The notes beneath the pieces are model-generated. The model had not been told where the DNA came from and ran no database searches. It saw only the letters and a program-made list of their open reading frames with translations. From Heterohyrax brucei (Eukaryota > Chordata > Mammalia > Hyracoidea > Procaviidae): DNA of 64,000 nucleotides. Both the position numbers and the translations under genes were made by a program. Below are positions 1-10,602 of this stretch, in pieces (position 1 is the stretch's first letter; each line of letters begins with the position of its first letter). The stretch is from assembly GCA_028571685.1 (NCBI GenBank), contig CM053156.1:87795049-87859048 (forward strand). Reading direction: 5' to 3'.

Positions 1-450
1 GGCGCGTTTCCATCATCCTTACCAGAGGAACAGTCATGTGGACAAAGGATGCCAGCTATAGCCCCACTGGGGTCAGTGGAGAAAGCTCAACTTGAAATGC
101 CAGCTTCAGGACAAAGTCACACTAATTCACACCAAGACGAAGGGAGTCACAAAGTATTTTCTCCTTCTGGGGGCCAGCACAAGTGTGGAGACAAGGTCAT
201 CCCTTGCTGCCCTTTGGGTCACGAAAGTGAGCAAGGTCAGGTAGCCGGATCCCCTGCTCTGAAGGATTGTATAGGGGGTCCTTGCAACCCTGGGCAGCCT
301 GCAGACGTCCCCGGGCAGCCTGCAGACGTCCCCGAAGCTACTTCTAAAACCATCAAGAAGAGGAGTCTGGAAGGAATGAGGAAACAGACTCGACTGGAAT
401 TCAGTGACAGCAGTAGTGATGACGAAGACCGACTGGTTATAGAAATATGA
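1..450 (+). CDS. ZNF831: ZNF831 zinc finger protein 831, C-terminal part (last coding exon, 5' partial)
   Basis: The frame is open from the first base of the window to a TGA at 448-450, giving 149 codons with no in-frame stop. The protein ends with a basic stretch (KKRSLEGMRKQTR), then an acidic serine run (SDSSSDDED), and finishes RLVIEI. I recognise this as the C terminus of ZNF831, a protein of about 1,680 residues whose C2H2 fingers lie far upstream of this window. The visible tail has no zinc finger and looks disordered: rich in Ser, Gly, Pro and Gln, with an acidic serine cluster that resembles casein kinase 2 targets (inference). An in-frame 7-residue duplication (PGQPADV twice) lies at 292-333. 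A possible splice acceptor sits at 24-25 (ttaccag), so the exon may begin at 26, but the frame is also open before it. The assignment is supported by EDN3 lying downstream in the same orientation. The cellular role of this tail is not evident from sequence. Confidence 0.82.
   Translation, partial: GAFPSSLPEEQSCGQRMPAIAPLGSVEKAQLEMPASGQSHTNSHQDEGSHKVFSPSGGQHKCGDKVIPCCPLGHESEQGQVAGSPALKDCIGGPCNPGQPADVPGQPADVPEATSKTIKKRSLEGMRKQTRLEFSDSSSDDEDRLVIEI
292..333 (+). repeat. 21-base perfect tandem duplication inside ZNF831
   Basis: A 21-base unit beginning gggcagcctgcagacg occurs twice in a row (292-312 and 313-333) with no mismatch. It adds seven residues to the ZNF831 tail without breaking the frame. 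The perfect identity suggests a recent duplication or a polymorphic site. Confidence 0.9.
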
Positions 451-1700
451 AGCTTCTGGCAAAGACAGCTCTGCCGGCCGAGACTGTTGCGGCTCCGGAA
501 GTCCGTGTCTTTGGGCGAGCTAGAGAAGGGAACTCCACTGATGGAGCACCTGAAGATCCGGAAAGCCTTTTGGGGATCTTGCCACCCCGAGACCAAGCAA
601 CTCTTAAGTTCCCCACTGAGCCATACTCTTCCAGCACGCCCTTGGGCATGGCGTGCTCCCGTCCACGCGGCATCTGGTGGGGAAGGGAGCCAGCGAAGCA
701 GGCCGGGGACACTTGACACACACAGCAGCTCTGCCTTGATGCCCAGCCTTATCCCTCTTCTCTCTCTGCCTCAGGCCCCTGATGCCTGGCTCCGAGCTGT
801 GAGACCAGCACGTTTGCAAGCATGCATTCCATGGAGTCGAGGCTACTGACTGTCCCATTGATAAGCTGAAGGTTTGCTTCCAAGGTCATATAAGTACTTA
901 GGATAATAGAAGTAGCTTGAAAGGGACACGGAGGATGAATTGGGTCCCAAGATACTTCTTGTATATTCTGAAAACAAAATCCAGATTTATTAAAAAACTG
1001 GTTTGTTCAGAATAATTTGCTCTCTTGTGGAATTGTAAATATACTTTCAGTGTCTATGATCTGATGAAATGCTGATTATTTTTAAATGTTGTACCAATGG
1101 TCACTACTTTTTGGGGCTAAGTGACAAGTGTGTTTTGCTCTTGTGCCTGGTGCCTTTTCTGTGGAGCCCTCTGGAACCCTGATTTTTCTAGCTCTGCTAA
1201 AGGAACGCTGTGTTAAAAGTTAATAGAACAGCCTCTCACTCATGAGTCATCTTTTTTTTTTAGAGGAAAAATTCACTTATTTTCCTCTGATTCTTTTTGT
1301 CATATTGTGCTCTGAGCAATTTCAATTAGAGGGTTACATTTTAGTAATCTCTGCAGCTTAAATTGATGCCTGCTCATCGTGACGTGAACCTTTTCAGATT
1401 TCCTCCAGAAGCTTCAAGGATACAAAACTAATTGGAGTTTTGACGCTGTTTTACATCTCGGTAATTTTATTTTGGGGGCTTGGTGTTACTTTGCTGTCAA
1501 ATTAAATCAGCCTCTATGCTGTATAAGTCAGAGCAGTGCCGATAAAATTCCCCAGAATTCTGAGCCAGCGCACCCAGTGCTGGGGAAAAGAGCAGAACCA
1601 CATCAGCCAGCCCAGGGAGCCAAGCCTTAGGTTCACTGCTTTCCTCTTTCCCCTTCAAGGGAAGAGGGGAAACTTAGAGAGGGTCACACTGCTGCATTTC

Positions 1701-1706
1701 AATAAA
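1701..1706 (+). terminator. Candidate poly(A) signal AATAAA (proximal)
   Basis: A canonical AATAAA lies 1.25 kb after the ZNF831 stop and is followed by a T/G-rich run (ttttatgcttgcttttggt) suitable as a downstream element. Confidence 0.45.
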
Positions 1707-2500
1707 ATTTTATGCTTGCTTTTGGTATGATTTTGTACAACTCGAAATGTATAGCTGAGCTCTTTTGAGTTAAGTTGGGTGTAGTGGTGTTGAGATGACA
1801 TCTTGTTCTTCAGAGACGAGGCAGCGATACCAAGCATCTCACACCTCTGAATGCACTTTAATAGATCCACTCATGACTAAGCAGTCAAATTTCAAGTATC
1901 TTCCTGTGACTTTCCCAGTTTTAGGGTTAGTCCCAGGAAACTGCCTGTGCAACCAGCTTCTCCCACTTGCTTAGACTGCATCTGTGGCCATTTCACATAC
2001 ATTCGTAAGTATCCAGGTGATTTGTGGCTGAGAGAGACATCAGAAAGGAGGTGAAAAGGATGCTTGACACTGTGTTTTTTCAGCCAACCGAAAGTGACGT
2101 GGTGATTATCTACCGACTTGAACGCTCCATGCCACTGTAAAGGGGGACAGAGTCCAGAAAAGGGGCCTGACCCCTGGGGAGAGGGAGATTAAGGACCCAG
2201 GACATCTTGGTTAAGACCCACACCTCCCCTGCACCTCAGAGTCTCCAAGTGTGAAGGAGACTGTAGATCAGCTGGGCCGAAATAGTCTCTGACTCTTCAT
2301 GACCCGAGTATGGATGCTGGAGAAGCTACCCTCTCTTTCCCAAATGTGGAAGTGATGTGGCTTGGAGATGTTCCCGTTCTGGAGCTGTCACATCATGGGC
2401 ACTGTCCTCAAGAAGTTCTGGGGACACTGTGGGGAAACAAAGTGTAAAGCCCTTCAGCCAATTATTGCCATGAAGAAGGTGAGCTCAGGAAAGAAAAAGG

Positions 2501-2704
2501 CAAACCGAACCAGTGGCCATGGCTTTGAGTGCAACTCATCATGACCCTCCTCCTGCCCTTGTGTTGCAGAGCAGAACTGCTCACAGGTTTTTTGGGTGTA
2601 ATCTTTACAGAACCAGATTGTCAGGCCTTTTTTTCTGCAGTGCCTCCGAGTGGATTTGGGTTGACAACGTTTAGAACAACCATCTCTGCCACCCAGGGAC
2701 CTTA
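2501..2704 (-). mobile_element. AfroSINE variant, inverted
   Basis: Read on the + strand it runs from caaaccgaaccagt through gcagagcagaactgctc and gtaatctttacagaa to gccacccagggacctta. This is the reverse complement of the AfroSINE variant that carries the 'gtaatctttatgg' middle block. It is quite diverged, so it is probably an older copy. It lies within the presumed ZNF831 3'UTR. Confidence 0.72.
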
Positions 2705-4909
2705 GCTCAGGGGAGTGTGATCTGATTTCTTTCAAGAGGAGCCAGAATTCCAGATTTTGTGGTGCAGTCCCTTAGCATATGTACTCATAATTTATATTCA
2801 TAATTCAGACATCAAAAGCAAAAACACTGCCATGTGTGTTTAAGTCAACATGTCTATGGAGTAACTTGATTCCCAGGCCACCAGGTCTCAGATGGCTATG
2901 TTGTCTTTGGAGGTACTGGTCAGGAGAAGAAAATCTTTTCCAGATTCTTCCCTCCTGAGTGGCTGCTGAGCTGTGAATAGGACCTTGGAGCTCAGTCAGT
3001 AAGTCACAGCTCCAAACAGCGCTGATCTCGAGATAGTGGGAGAAGTTCTGTCTTTCTTAAGCCACTTCCCAGTCTAGATCAAACTCGGTAGAACATTGAG
3101 TCCATCTCTTTAGCTCCCTGTGTCACTGAATGGGTTATCAACCCTTCCTGTCTCAGCTAGCCATTTTGCTAGTGGGTGACAGTCTTTATAAGTGCAGCTT
3201 TTATATCAACATGAATTTCTGAAAACCATATTTCAGTGAACTTTTTAAACACTGAATTGAAAATGTAGTTTGAATGACTCCCGGGAATTGTTATTGAGAG
3301 GCTTCTGAAGACAACGATGAGCTTTTTTTTCTAATGATAAATCCTTTCATAAAACGATGAACAACTTTTGATTTTATAAATCTTAATTTTCCTATGACTT
3401 TTCTTAAACTGGGATGTAACATTTTAAGAGTAAAACCAGCAGCCCATAAACAAATTTGGGTTATTGAAAATCAAGTTTCAATATTATCCTTAATAATTTT
3501 TTAATTTTCTATTCTACAACTGTGTATTGCCTAATGGTTAAGGGAAAATAATGGCTGTTAACCAACTGGTGCCTCAGCTTCCTGCCTAGAGAATAGCTGC
3601 AGAGGTACTGGCATCGATTGACTGAAAGGGCGCTTTGAATTTTTTGTCATTCACTCAGGGCAAGGTATATAAGGGCCATGGCCCATGATGCTCAAGACTC
3701 ATCACTGCTCTGTCTCTTTGCACCTACATCTGCCAAGATTTTACTTGTTAAAGATGGTTGGGGAAAGTAGTTTCTCCTCCCCATTAGTAACCTGTACTGT
3801 TAAGGGATTCCTGTGGTCATGTGGTTCTTGATGGAAAATCTGGATCCTTGTCATCACTCAGGCTCATCATTTGAGCTCCTTGAGACATTCATTGCCAGAA
3901 GTGAAGAACAACTGATCACTCCTCTTGCCAAATCCTCTTAGGAATAACTTTTTTGAAATTTTGGATGAAGCTACTGTCCCTCTGGTTTCACACTTTCAGT
4001 GTTGATTTGCTAAAGGATGAGGAAAAATGTGGCAGGTAGGGTGAGGAGTCTCTGACTTCTGATCAAAACACCACCAATAGCCTGTTGGGTGACCTAGGGC
4101 AAGCTCAATTTTTTTCTTCCTAGAATCTCCCCCTCGAAAGCTGAGATCAAAAGACTAGCCTTGCTAAAGTGCACCATGGCCATGGTCCTTAGCATGAAAG
4201 ATGAATGATGTGCAGCCTTGCACCAAAGAGTGTTTGCATTCATTACTTAGAGTGATCACATGATTCATTTTTTCCCCATCACAGAAATCAGCATTTTAAA
4301 CAAAATCTGCCTGGTGTAGCAGATTTTGATAGTTATGGAAACTGTCATCATTATCAGAATGTGCAGCTGCTCAGCTCCCAGGTGTGACTTCACACGGTGA
4401 AGAGACAATGGGCTGACCGGCTCCATGGATGGGCGTGTGTTCACTATGATGGCAAATGTGGTTTCCCTGCATTTCTTCACTTCAATTGAGGGAGACTCTT
4501 TAGTTTTTGAAACACTACATTTTTCTACACTGAAGCACAATTTCTTGTCCTTACCTTGCAGAACTTAACTATATATAAATGTCAAGAGCAAGATGGTCTT
4601 GTATGCTAGATTTCTACCTTGTATGGTTCTTCTCACCCATGCTTTGTACTTATGTGGGAATGTACGTAATTCACTCTGAAGAAGAATAGAAACTGCTGAG
4701 CACATTGTTTCACCAGTGGAAGAAGAGAAACCAGGGAAAACACATCAGCCTCTGCCTGCTGGGCTCTCGAGGGTGACTCCATGTATTATATATGCAGACT
4801 ACTGTTTGGGACTCCTCTATCTGTTCTTGATAATCAGAGAACCAATTGACTTCTTGATTGTTGAATTTATTTCTGTCTTTATATGGTTAAATTATTTTGT
4901 TTTCATAAA

Positions 4910-4915
4910 AATAAA
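4910..4915 (+). terminator. Candidate poly(A) signal AATAAA (distal)
   Basis: An AATAAA is followed by GT-rich sequence (tctcatgtgatttgtt) within about 20-35 bases, the usual arrangement of a mammalian cleavage site. It marks the likely end of a 4.5-kb ZNF831 3'UTR. Confidence 0.45.
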
Positions 4916-4935
4916 ACTGACAATGATAATATCTC

Positions 4936-7120
4936 ATGTGATTTGTTAGAAACTTAATCAAAACTAACCACAAACATTATCCTGTGTATTTAGTCCCAGC
5001 CTGTTGATCAGACACACTGTCCGCCATATTGGTTTTCCATTCTACATTCAAAAGTCTACATTATTACATTTTCTTATGCTGTTTCTTCTCACCAAGGGTC
5101 TTGATGCCTGTTTGTCATATTTTATAGTTTATAATTTGACAATGTCTTCTTGAATTCTTAAATGTAGCTAAACTTTAAAGCCACATGAGGGCACTATCTA
5201 CAGTGCAATAATCCAAGACTTTTCCCCTTGGAATTAATAGCGCTAGGGTATTTAACATTATTCTTTAACAAAGAAAACACTCTTAATTCAAAACAACACT
5301 TCCTTATTAAAGATAATTCATATATTCTTCAAGAATCAATATTTATTTTGTAGCTCAACCCGATATTAATCCTGCATATATACTTTTTGAAGTTAATGGA
5401 GACAATACAATGGGAGACAAATGGTAACAGAAATATGGAGGAAACAGTTACACTAAGTAGTGGGTTTAACGGTTGTTTTCTAATTCATCAAATTTTAATA
5501 GTAATACATTAATCCATTATTTCCAAATTTACTCGTATAAGAGCTATCTTCATGCTTTTTGCTGTATATATCCACATTCAGGACATTATTTCCTTAATAC
5601 TTTGACTTGAATCGTGTCTTTTAAATAAGAGACTATTGCCCTAGGCAACAATATCTGGGAATTTATAGCTTTGTTTTGCTAAGTACATGCATTTTTCTAA
5701 TATTTAATAAAATAAATACAAATCCATTTAAATTGGTCACACATGTATCATTTGAAGATCATCTTCAGTGCCACCAGTGATACCCCTATCACACTTGCAG
5801 GAACAGTGACCTGATCATATGAACTGTTACTTTCTCTACTTACTCTGGTTTCTGTTAAAGCTCAGCTCTCTCCCCCACTTTTTTTTCTACAAGCTGATAG
5901 AACTAGTGATTACAAGTAGTACCGTAAAGTTGGTTATCAGATGTTCCTTTAGTCAGATTTACAGTTGAATAATTAACATTCTAAGCCAAGGAATTACCAC
6001 CATATAATCTTTTCTTCTCAAAGGAATAATCACATAGATTGATATTTTGTTGTGAAAATGTCTTTGTTTTCAGTGTTTTGTTTATTGGTTGGTGGGTGGT
6101 TGGTTGGTTGGTTGGTTGGTGGTTGGTGGTTGGTTGGCCGGTTAATACAAAATTGTGTACAAGGAAAGACCGAATAGTGAGTCATGACAAGCCAGAACAT
6201 TTCAGCCTCAAACTTGCTTCTATCCTTCTGAATTTGAAGCAAATGAATTTGGTTATGCTAAAAACCATGAGAAGTGAGTTTCAAGTCTCTGCTTAGTGAC
6301 AGCAGGTGGGTCTTTAGGCTGAGAGTGAAGGGCTTGCTTTGTGGCATCTGAGATTTTAGTCCCCAGCTGTGACAAGTGTTTGTTTTCAGTTTTGACCACA
6401 GTAAACTCAACGCCCTTTGTGACTGATCATCCTGAGATTGATTAGCCCGTTGTAATTTTGATCCAGAGGAGGCCAGTTGTTGTTCTGCATCACCGTGTGA
6501 CTAACCAGGTTCCTAGAGGGAATCAGTGGTTTCTGTAGGTGCAGAATCTGAGACACTGTGCCCTGGCCCTGTCGCTGGTCACAGAGGAAATCTCGTTGCC
6601 TTCTGTGTGAAAATTATGCATACCAGGCCGTATTCAGCAGAAATTAGGCCTTTTGATTCCATCATGAAAGACCAGATATCCAGGCTTCTTTTTTCTCTTG
6701 TAATCCACCAATGTGAGTGTTCCATTTAAATATTTTTGCCCTAAGATTCTCCCCTCCCTACATATGCACACTCACATGTGCATACACATGCATTCATATC
6801 CGTGTGCACAGTCACACGCACACACTTAACACATACACAGAGGGCAGACATTAATGACATACACACACAAATTCCTCTTCTTCAAACAAAAAAGTGGGTA
6901 GAGTGAGGCCAATGAATTAGGAGATAAGTGACCTACTTTGGCCCCTGAAGGGTCTCCCTGAAAGCAGGGTTGTCTTGGCCCCTGACGTTGTCTCCCTGAA
7001 GCAGCACCTGGCTCACAGAGGGCCGTACTGCTCTGGAAGTGGTTTATAAGGGTGAGTGGGCAGGTGGGGAAGAAAGAATCTAAACTGGGTAAGAGCCCCA
7101 GTCCTCATTCTCTGGTGCTT
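4936..7120. other. AT-rich unique intergenic sequence
   Basis: I see no gene and no recognisable SINE, LINE or LTR here. The only structure is a GGTT-type simple repeat at about 6082-6143 and a loose CA-rich patch near 6750-6870. Confidence 0.5.
6082..6143. repeat. (GGTT)n simple repeat
   Basis: About 60 bases of ggtt/ggtgggt units with few interruptions. Open reading frames across it (repeated V/G/W or N/P/T) are artefacts of the repeat. Confidence 0.9.
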
Positions 7121-7121
7121 C

Positions 7122-7442
7122 TCTAACAGAAGTGCCATAAGGGGGTGGCTTTAACAAACAAATTTATTTTCTCACAGTTTAGGAGGCTAGAAGTCCAGAC
7201 TCAGGGGCCCAGCTCTAGCGGAAGGCCTCTCTCTGTGGAATTGGGAGGAAGGTTCCTGTCTTCCTTCAACTTCTGTTCCTCAGTTCCTTGGTAATCCTCA
7301 TGTGGTGCGGAATCTATCTTCCCTCATTTCTGCTTGTGTCTCTGTGCCTTTCATGCTTTATATCTCAAAGGCTTAAAACACACTGTACCTACTAGTGACC
7401 TCATTAACATAACAAAGAAAACTCTTCCCAAATGGGGTTCCC
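7122..7442 (-). mobile_element. MLT1-type (ERVL-MaLR) solo LTR, inverted
   Basis: On the + strand it contains the reversed MLT1 landmarks: a start near taacagaagtgccataa, then ttattttctcacagttta, ggaggctagaagtcc, and near the far end cctcattaacataacaaag. A minus-strand RTE abuts it at about 7450. No internal retroviral genes are seen, as expected for a solo LTR. Confidence 0.7.
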
Positions 7443-7450
7443 AGTAGGTG

Positions 7451-10206
7451 GTGGCTGTTGTTGGGTGCTGTTGAGCTGGTCACTACTCCGAGGCCCTGTG
7501 GACCACAGAGGAAAACCCTGGTGGGTTGTGCACTGTCCTCCCATTTGCTGTCCTTGAGCCCATTGTCACAGCCACGGTGTGAGTCTGTCTTGTGGAGGGT
7601 CTTCCTCTTTTTGGTTGACCCTCTGCTTTACCAAGTATGGTTTTCTTCTCCCGGGACTGGTCCTCCTGATAACGTGTCCAAAGTACAGAAGGAAGCCTCG
7701 CCACCCTGGCTTCTAAGGATTACCCTGGCTGTACTTCTTCCAGGACAGATCGGTTCATTCTTCTGGCAGTCCATGCCAACACCGTAATTCAAAAATCTCG
7801 GCTCTTCTTCAGACTTGCTTATTCATTGTCCAACTTTCACATGAGTTTGAAGTGACTGAAAACACCATGGCTGGAGTCAAGTGCACCTTAGTCCTCAAAG
7901 TGACATCTTTGCTTTTTTAGCACGTTGAAAAGTCTTTTGCAGCAGATTTGCTCAGTGCAAGACATCATTTGGTTTCTGGACTGCTGCTTTCGTGAGCACT
8001 GATTGTGGATCCAAGTCAAATGAAATCCTTGACAACTTCCATCTTTTCTCTGTTTATCATGATGTTGCTTATCGGTCTAGTTGTCCTGGCTTTTTTTTTT
8101 TTATGTTGAGGTGTAATGCATACTGAAAGCTGTGGTCTTTGATTTTCATTAGTAAAGGAGTTAAGTCCTCTTCACCTTCAGCAAGCAAGGTCGTGTCATC
8201 TGCATATCAAAGGTTGCTAATGAGTCTTCCTCTCATCCTGATGCCTCCTTTCTCTTTAAACAGTCCCACTTCTCATTATTTGCTCAACAGACAGAGCCAG
8301 TAAGTATGGTGGAAAGATAACTATGCTGAAGGGATACAACAGCTTTCCTGATTTTAAACCACAAAGAATCCCTTTGTTCTGTTCAAAGGATTGCCTCTTG
8401 GTCTATGAACAGGTTCTGTATGAGCATAATCAAATCTTCTGGAATATCTGTTCTCCACAATATTATCCACACATTTGTTATGATCCACACAGTTGAATGC
8501 CTTTGGATGGGTAGTAAGACACAGCTAAACATGTTTCTGGTATTGTCAACTTTAGCCTTGATCCATCTGACATCAGCACTATCTTTCATTCCACATCCTC
8601 TTCTAAATCCAGTTTTCATCTCTGGCAGTTTGCTGTTTGTGTACTGCAGCAACTAATTTTGAATTATCTTTAGCAAAATTTTACTAGTGTGGGATGTTAG
8701 TGATATTATTTTTACTTTCTGTTGGATTATGTTTCTTTGGAGCAGACACAAATATGGGTCCCTTCCAGTCAATTGGCCAGGTAGCACTCTTCCAAATTTC
8801 TTGGCATGGAATAGAGATCACTTCCAGTTTTTTGCATCTATTTGTTGAAACCTCTCAATTGGTATTCTGTCAATTCCCAGAGGCTTGTTTTTTTGCCAAT
8901 GCCTTTTTGTAACTTGAACTTTTTCCTTTAATATCATTGGCTCTTAATCATGTGCTAGCTCTTGAATGGCTGAATGTCTGCCAACGCTTTCTGGTACAGT
9001 GACTCTGTTTTCTTCCTTCCGTCTTCTTTGGATGCTTTCTGTTTCATTCAATATTTTGCCCTTGTTGCTGTTAGGTGCCATCAAGTTGCTTCCAATGCAT
9101 AGTGACCCTATGTACAACAGAATGAATCGTTGCCCTGTGTCAGTGAATCTTGTTGAAGGTCTTCCTCTCTTACTGACCCTCTCCTTGGTCCATCATGATA
9201 TCCTTCTCTGGTCTCTCCTGATGTGTCATGTCCAAAGTATGTGAGTCAGGATCTCTCTGTTCTTGCTTCTAAGAAGCATCCTTGCTGTACTTCCTTTAAG
9301 ACAGATTTGTTCATTCTTCTGGTAGTTCATAGTGTATTCAGTATTCCACACCAACACCATATATCAAAGACGTCAATTTTTCTTCAGTCTTCCGTATTCA
9401 TTGTCCAGCTTTTACGTGCCTATAGAATCCTTCAGTAATGCACCTTGATGCTTGAATTTTTTTCTTCCATTCTTTATGCTTGAGAAATGCCAGGCGTATT
9501 CTTTGGATTTTTTGAACTCCAGGTCATTGTCATTGTAATACCTTACTTTGTCTTCTGGAGCTGCACTTTGAAATCTCCTATTCAGCTCTTTCACATGATC
9601 ATTTCTTCCTTTGTTTTAGCTATTCTACATTGAAGAGCAAGTTTGAGAGCCTCTTCTGGTATCCATCTTGGTCTTTTCTTTCCTGTCTTTCTAATGACCT
9701 TTTGATTTCTTTACATATGATGTCCTTGATGTCATCCTGTACACTATCTGGTCTTCAGTCATTAGTGTTCAGGAGGTCAAATTTATTCTTGAGATGGTTT
9801 CTAAATTTAGATGGGATGCACTCAAGGTCATACTTTGGCTCTCATGGGCTTGTTTTCATTTTCTTCATCTTCAGCTTGGACTTGCATATGAACAGTTTAT
9901 GGTCTGTTCCATAATCAGCCCCTGGCCATGTTCTAACTGATGATATTGAACTTCTCTACTGCCTCTTTCCACAGACTAATTAACCAAATTAATTGCGGAT
10001 TTTATTTCATCTGGCAAGGTCCATGTGTGTTGTCACCATTCATGTTGTTGAAAAAGGGATTTTCCATCAATAAGTCATCAGTCTTGCAAAATTCTATCCC
10101 ACAATCTGCTATGTTGTTTCTGTCACCAAGGCCATATTTTCCAACTACCCCATCCTTCTTGGTTTCCAACTTTCACATTCCAATCACCAATAATTATCAG
10201 TACAGC
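7451..10206 (-). mobile_element. RTE-type LINE (afrotherian RTE), long degenerate copy
   Basis: Reading on the minus strand gives a non-LTR retrotransposon of the RTE (BovB-like) clade. Its 3' end is at about 7451 (gttgttgggtgctgttgag in + orientation) and it extends to the endonuclease-coding part near 10200. Minus-strand translation gives short runs typical of RTE polyprotein, for example from 9594 downward (FQSAAPEDKVRYYNDND). Many stops and frameshifts show it is dead. The 5' end is missing. A separate RTE 3' fragment has inserted at 9063-9421. Coordinates are from eye alignment. Confidence 0.85.
9063..9421 (-). mobile_element. RTE 3'-end fragment nested in the larger RTE
   Basis: At 9063 the large RTE is interrupted by gttgctgttaggtgccatc, the reverse of the RTE 3' terminus, followed by about 360 bases of RTE 3' sequence. 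The outer element resumes at about 9422 with the text expected right after the break. This is a younger, 5'-truncated RTE copy inserted into an older one in the same orientation. Confidence 0.8.
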
Positions 10207-10381
10207 CAGGTCCCACAGCACTTAGGGAATGGATCCCACAGGAGCTAAAGAGAAGAAGAACTCCATTGGGCACCATTTTAGACCTGATTTCCTTGCCGGA
10301 AGCAAGTGAAGCTTTAGTACCTTGCTCTGCTCAAACCTGGGTTCTTTTTGTTGGGAAAGGTGAAAAGGTCAATTTTTAAAT

Positions 10382-10602
10382 CAGCAGTTCTCAACTGGAG
10401 GTAATTTTTGTCCCCTCTCCAAGGGGGCATTTCGATATGCCTGGAGACCTTTTGCATTTCGTAATGGGGGATGGCTGCTACTGGCATCTGGAGGACGCAG
10501 ACCGCGGATACTGATGAACATCCTCCAATGTCCAGGACAGCTCCCGGTAACAAAGAATCACTCCATCTGTCTTGTCAGTTGTGCTGAGTTTGAGAAGCCC
10601 CC
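10382..10602 (+). mobile_element. MER5A non-autonomous hAT DNA transposon
   Basis: The sequence begins cagcagttctcaactggagg and ends gctgagtttgagaagccc, the inverted terminal ends of MER5A. The internal landmark tactggcatctgg and the phrase aacatcctccaatgtccagg are intact. It is an old eutherian element at close to full length. Confidence 0.85.

Larger units (their letters stand above)
451..4935 (+). other. ZNF831: Probable ZNF831 3' untranslated region
   Basis: No coding region follows the ZNF831 stop. The stretch is AT-rich and contains a single recognisable mobile element (2501-2704). Two good poly(A) signals are candidates for the end: AATAAA at 1701-1706 and AATAAA at 4910-4915, the latter followed by GT-rich sequence. 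The near absence of SINEs over about 4.5 kb, compared with the dense SINE content further on, favours a long 3'UTR ending near 4935. This is inference; RNA data would decide. Confidence 0.45.

Noticed and set aside
6030-6296. Open frames over the GGTT tract
   Set aside because: The protein repeats come from the simple repeat and stop just outside it.
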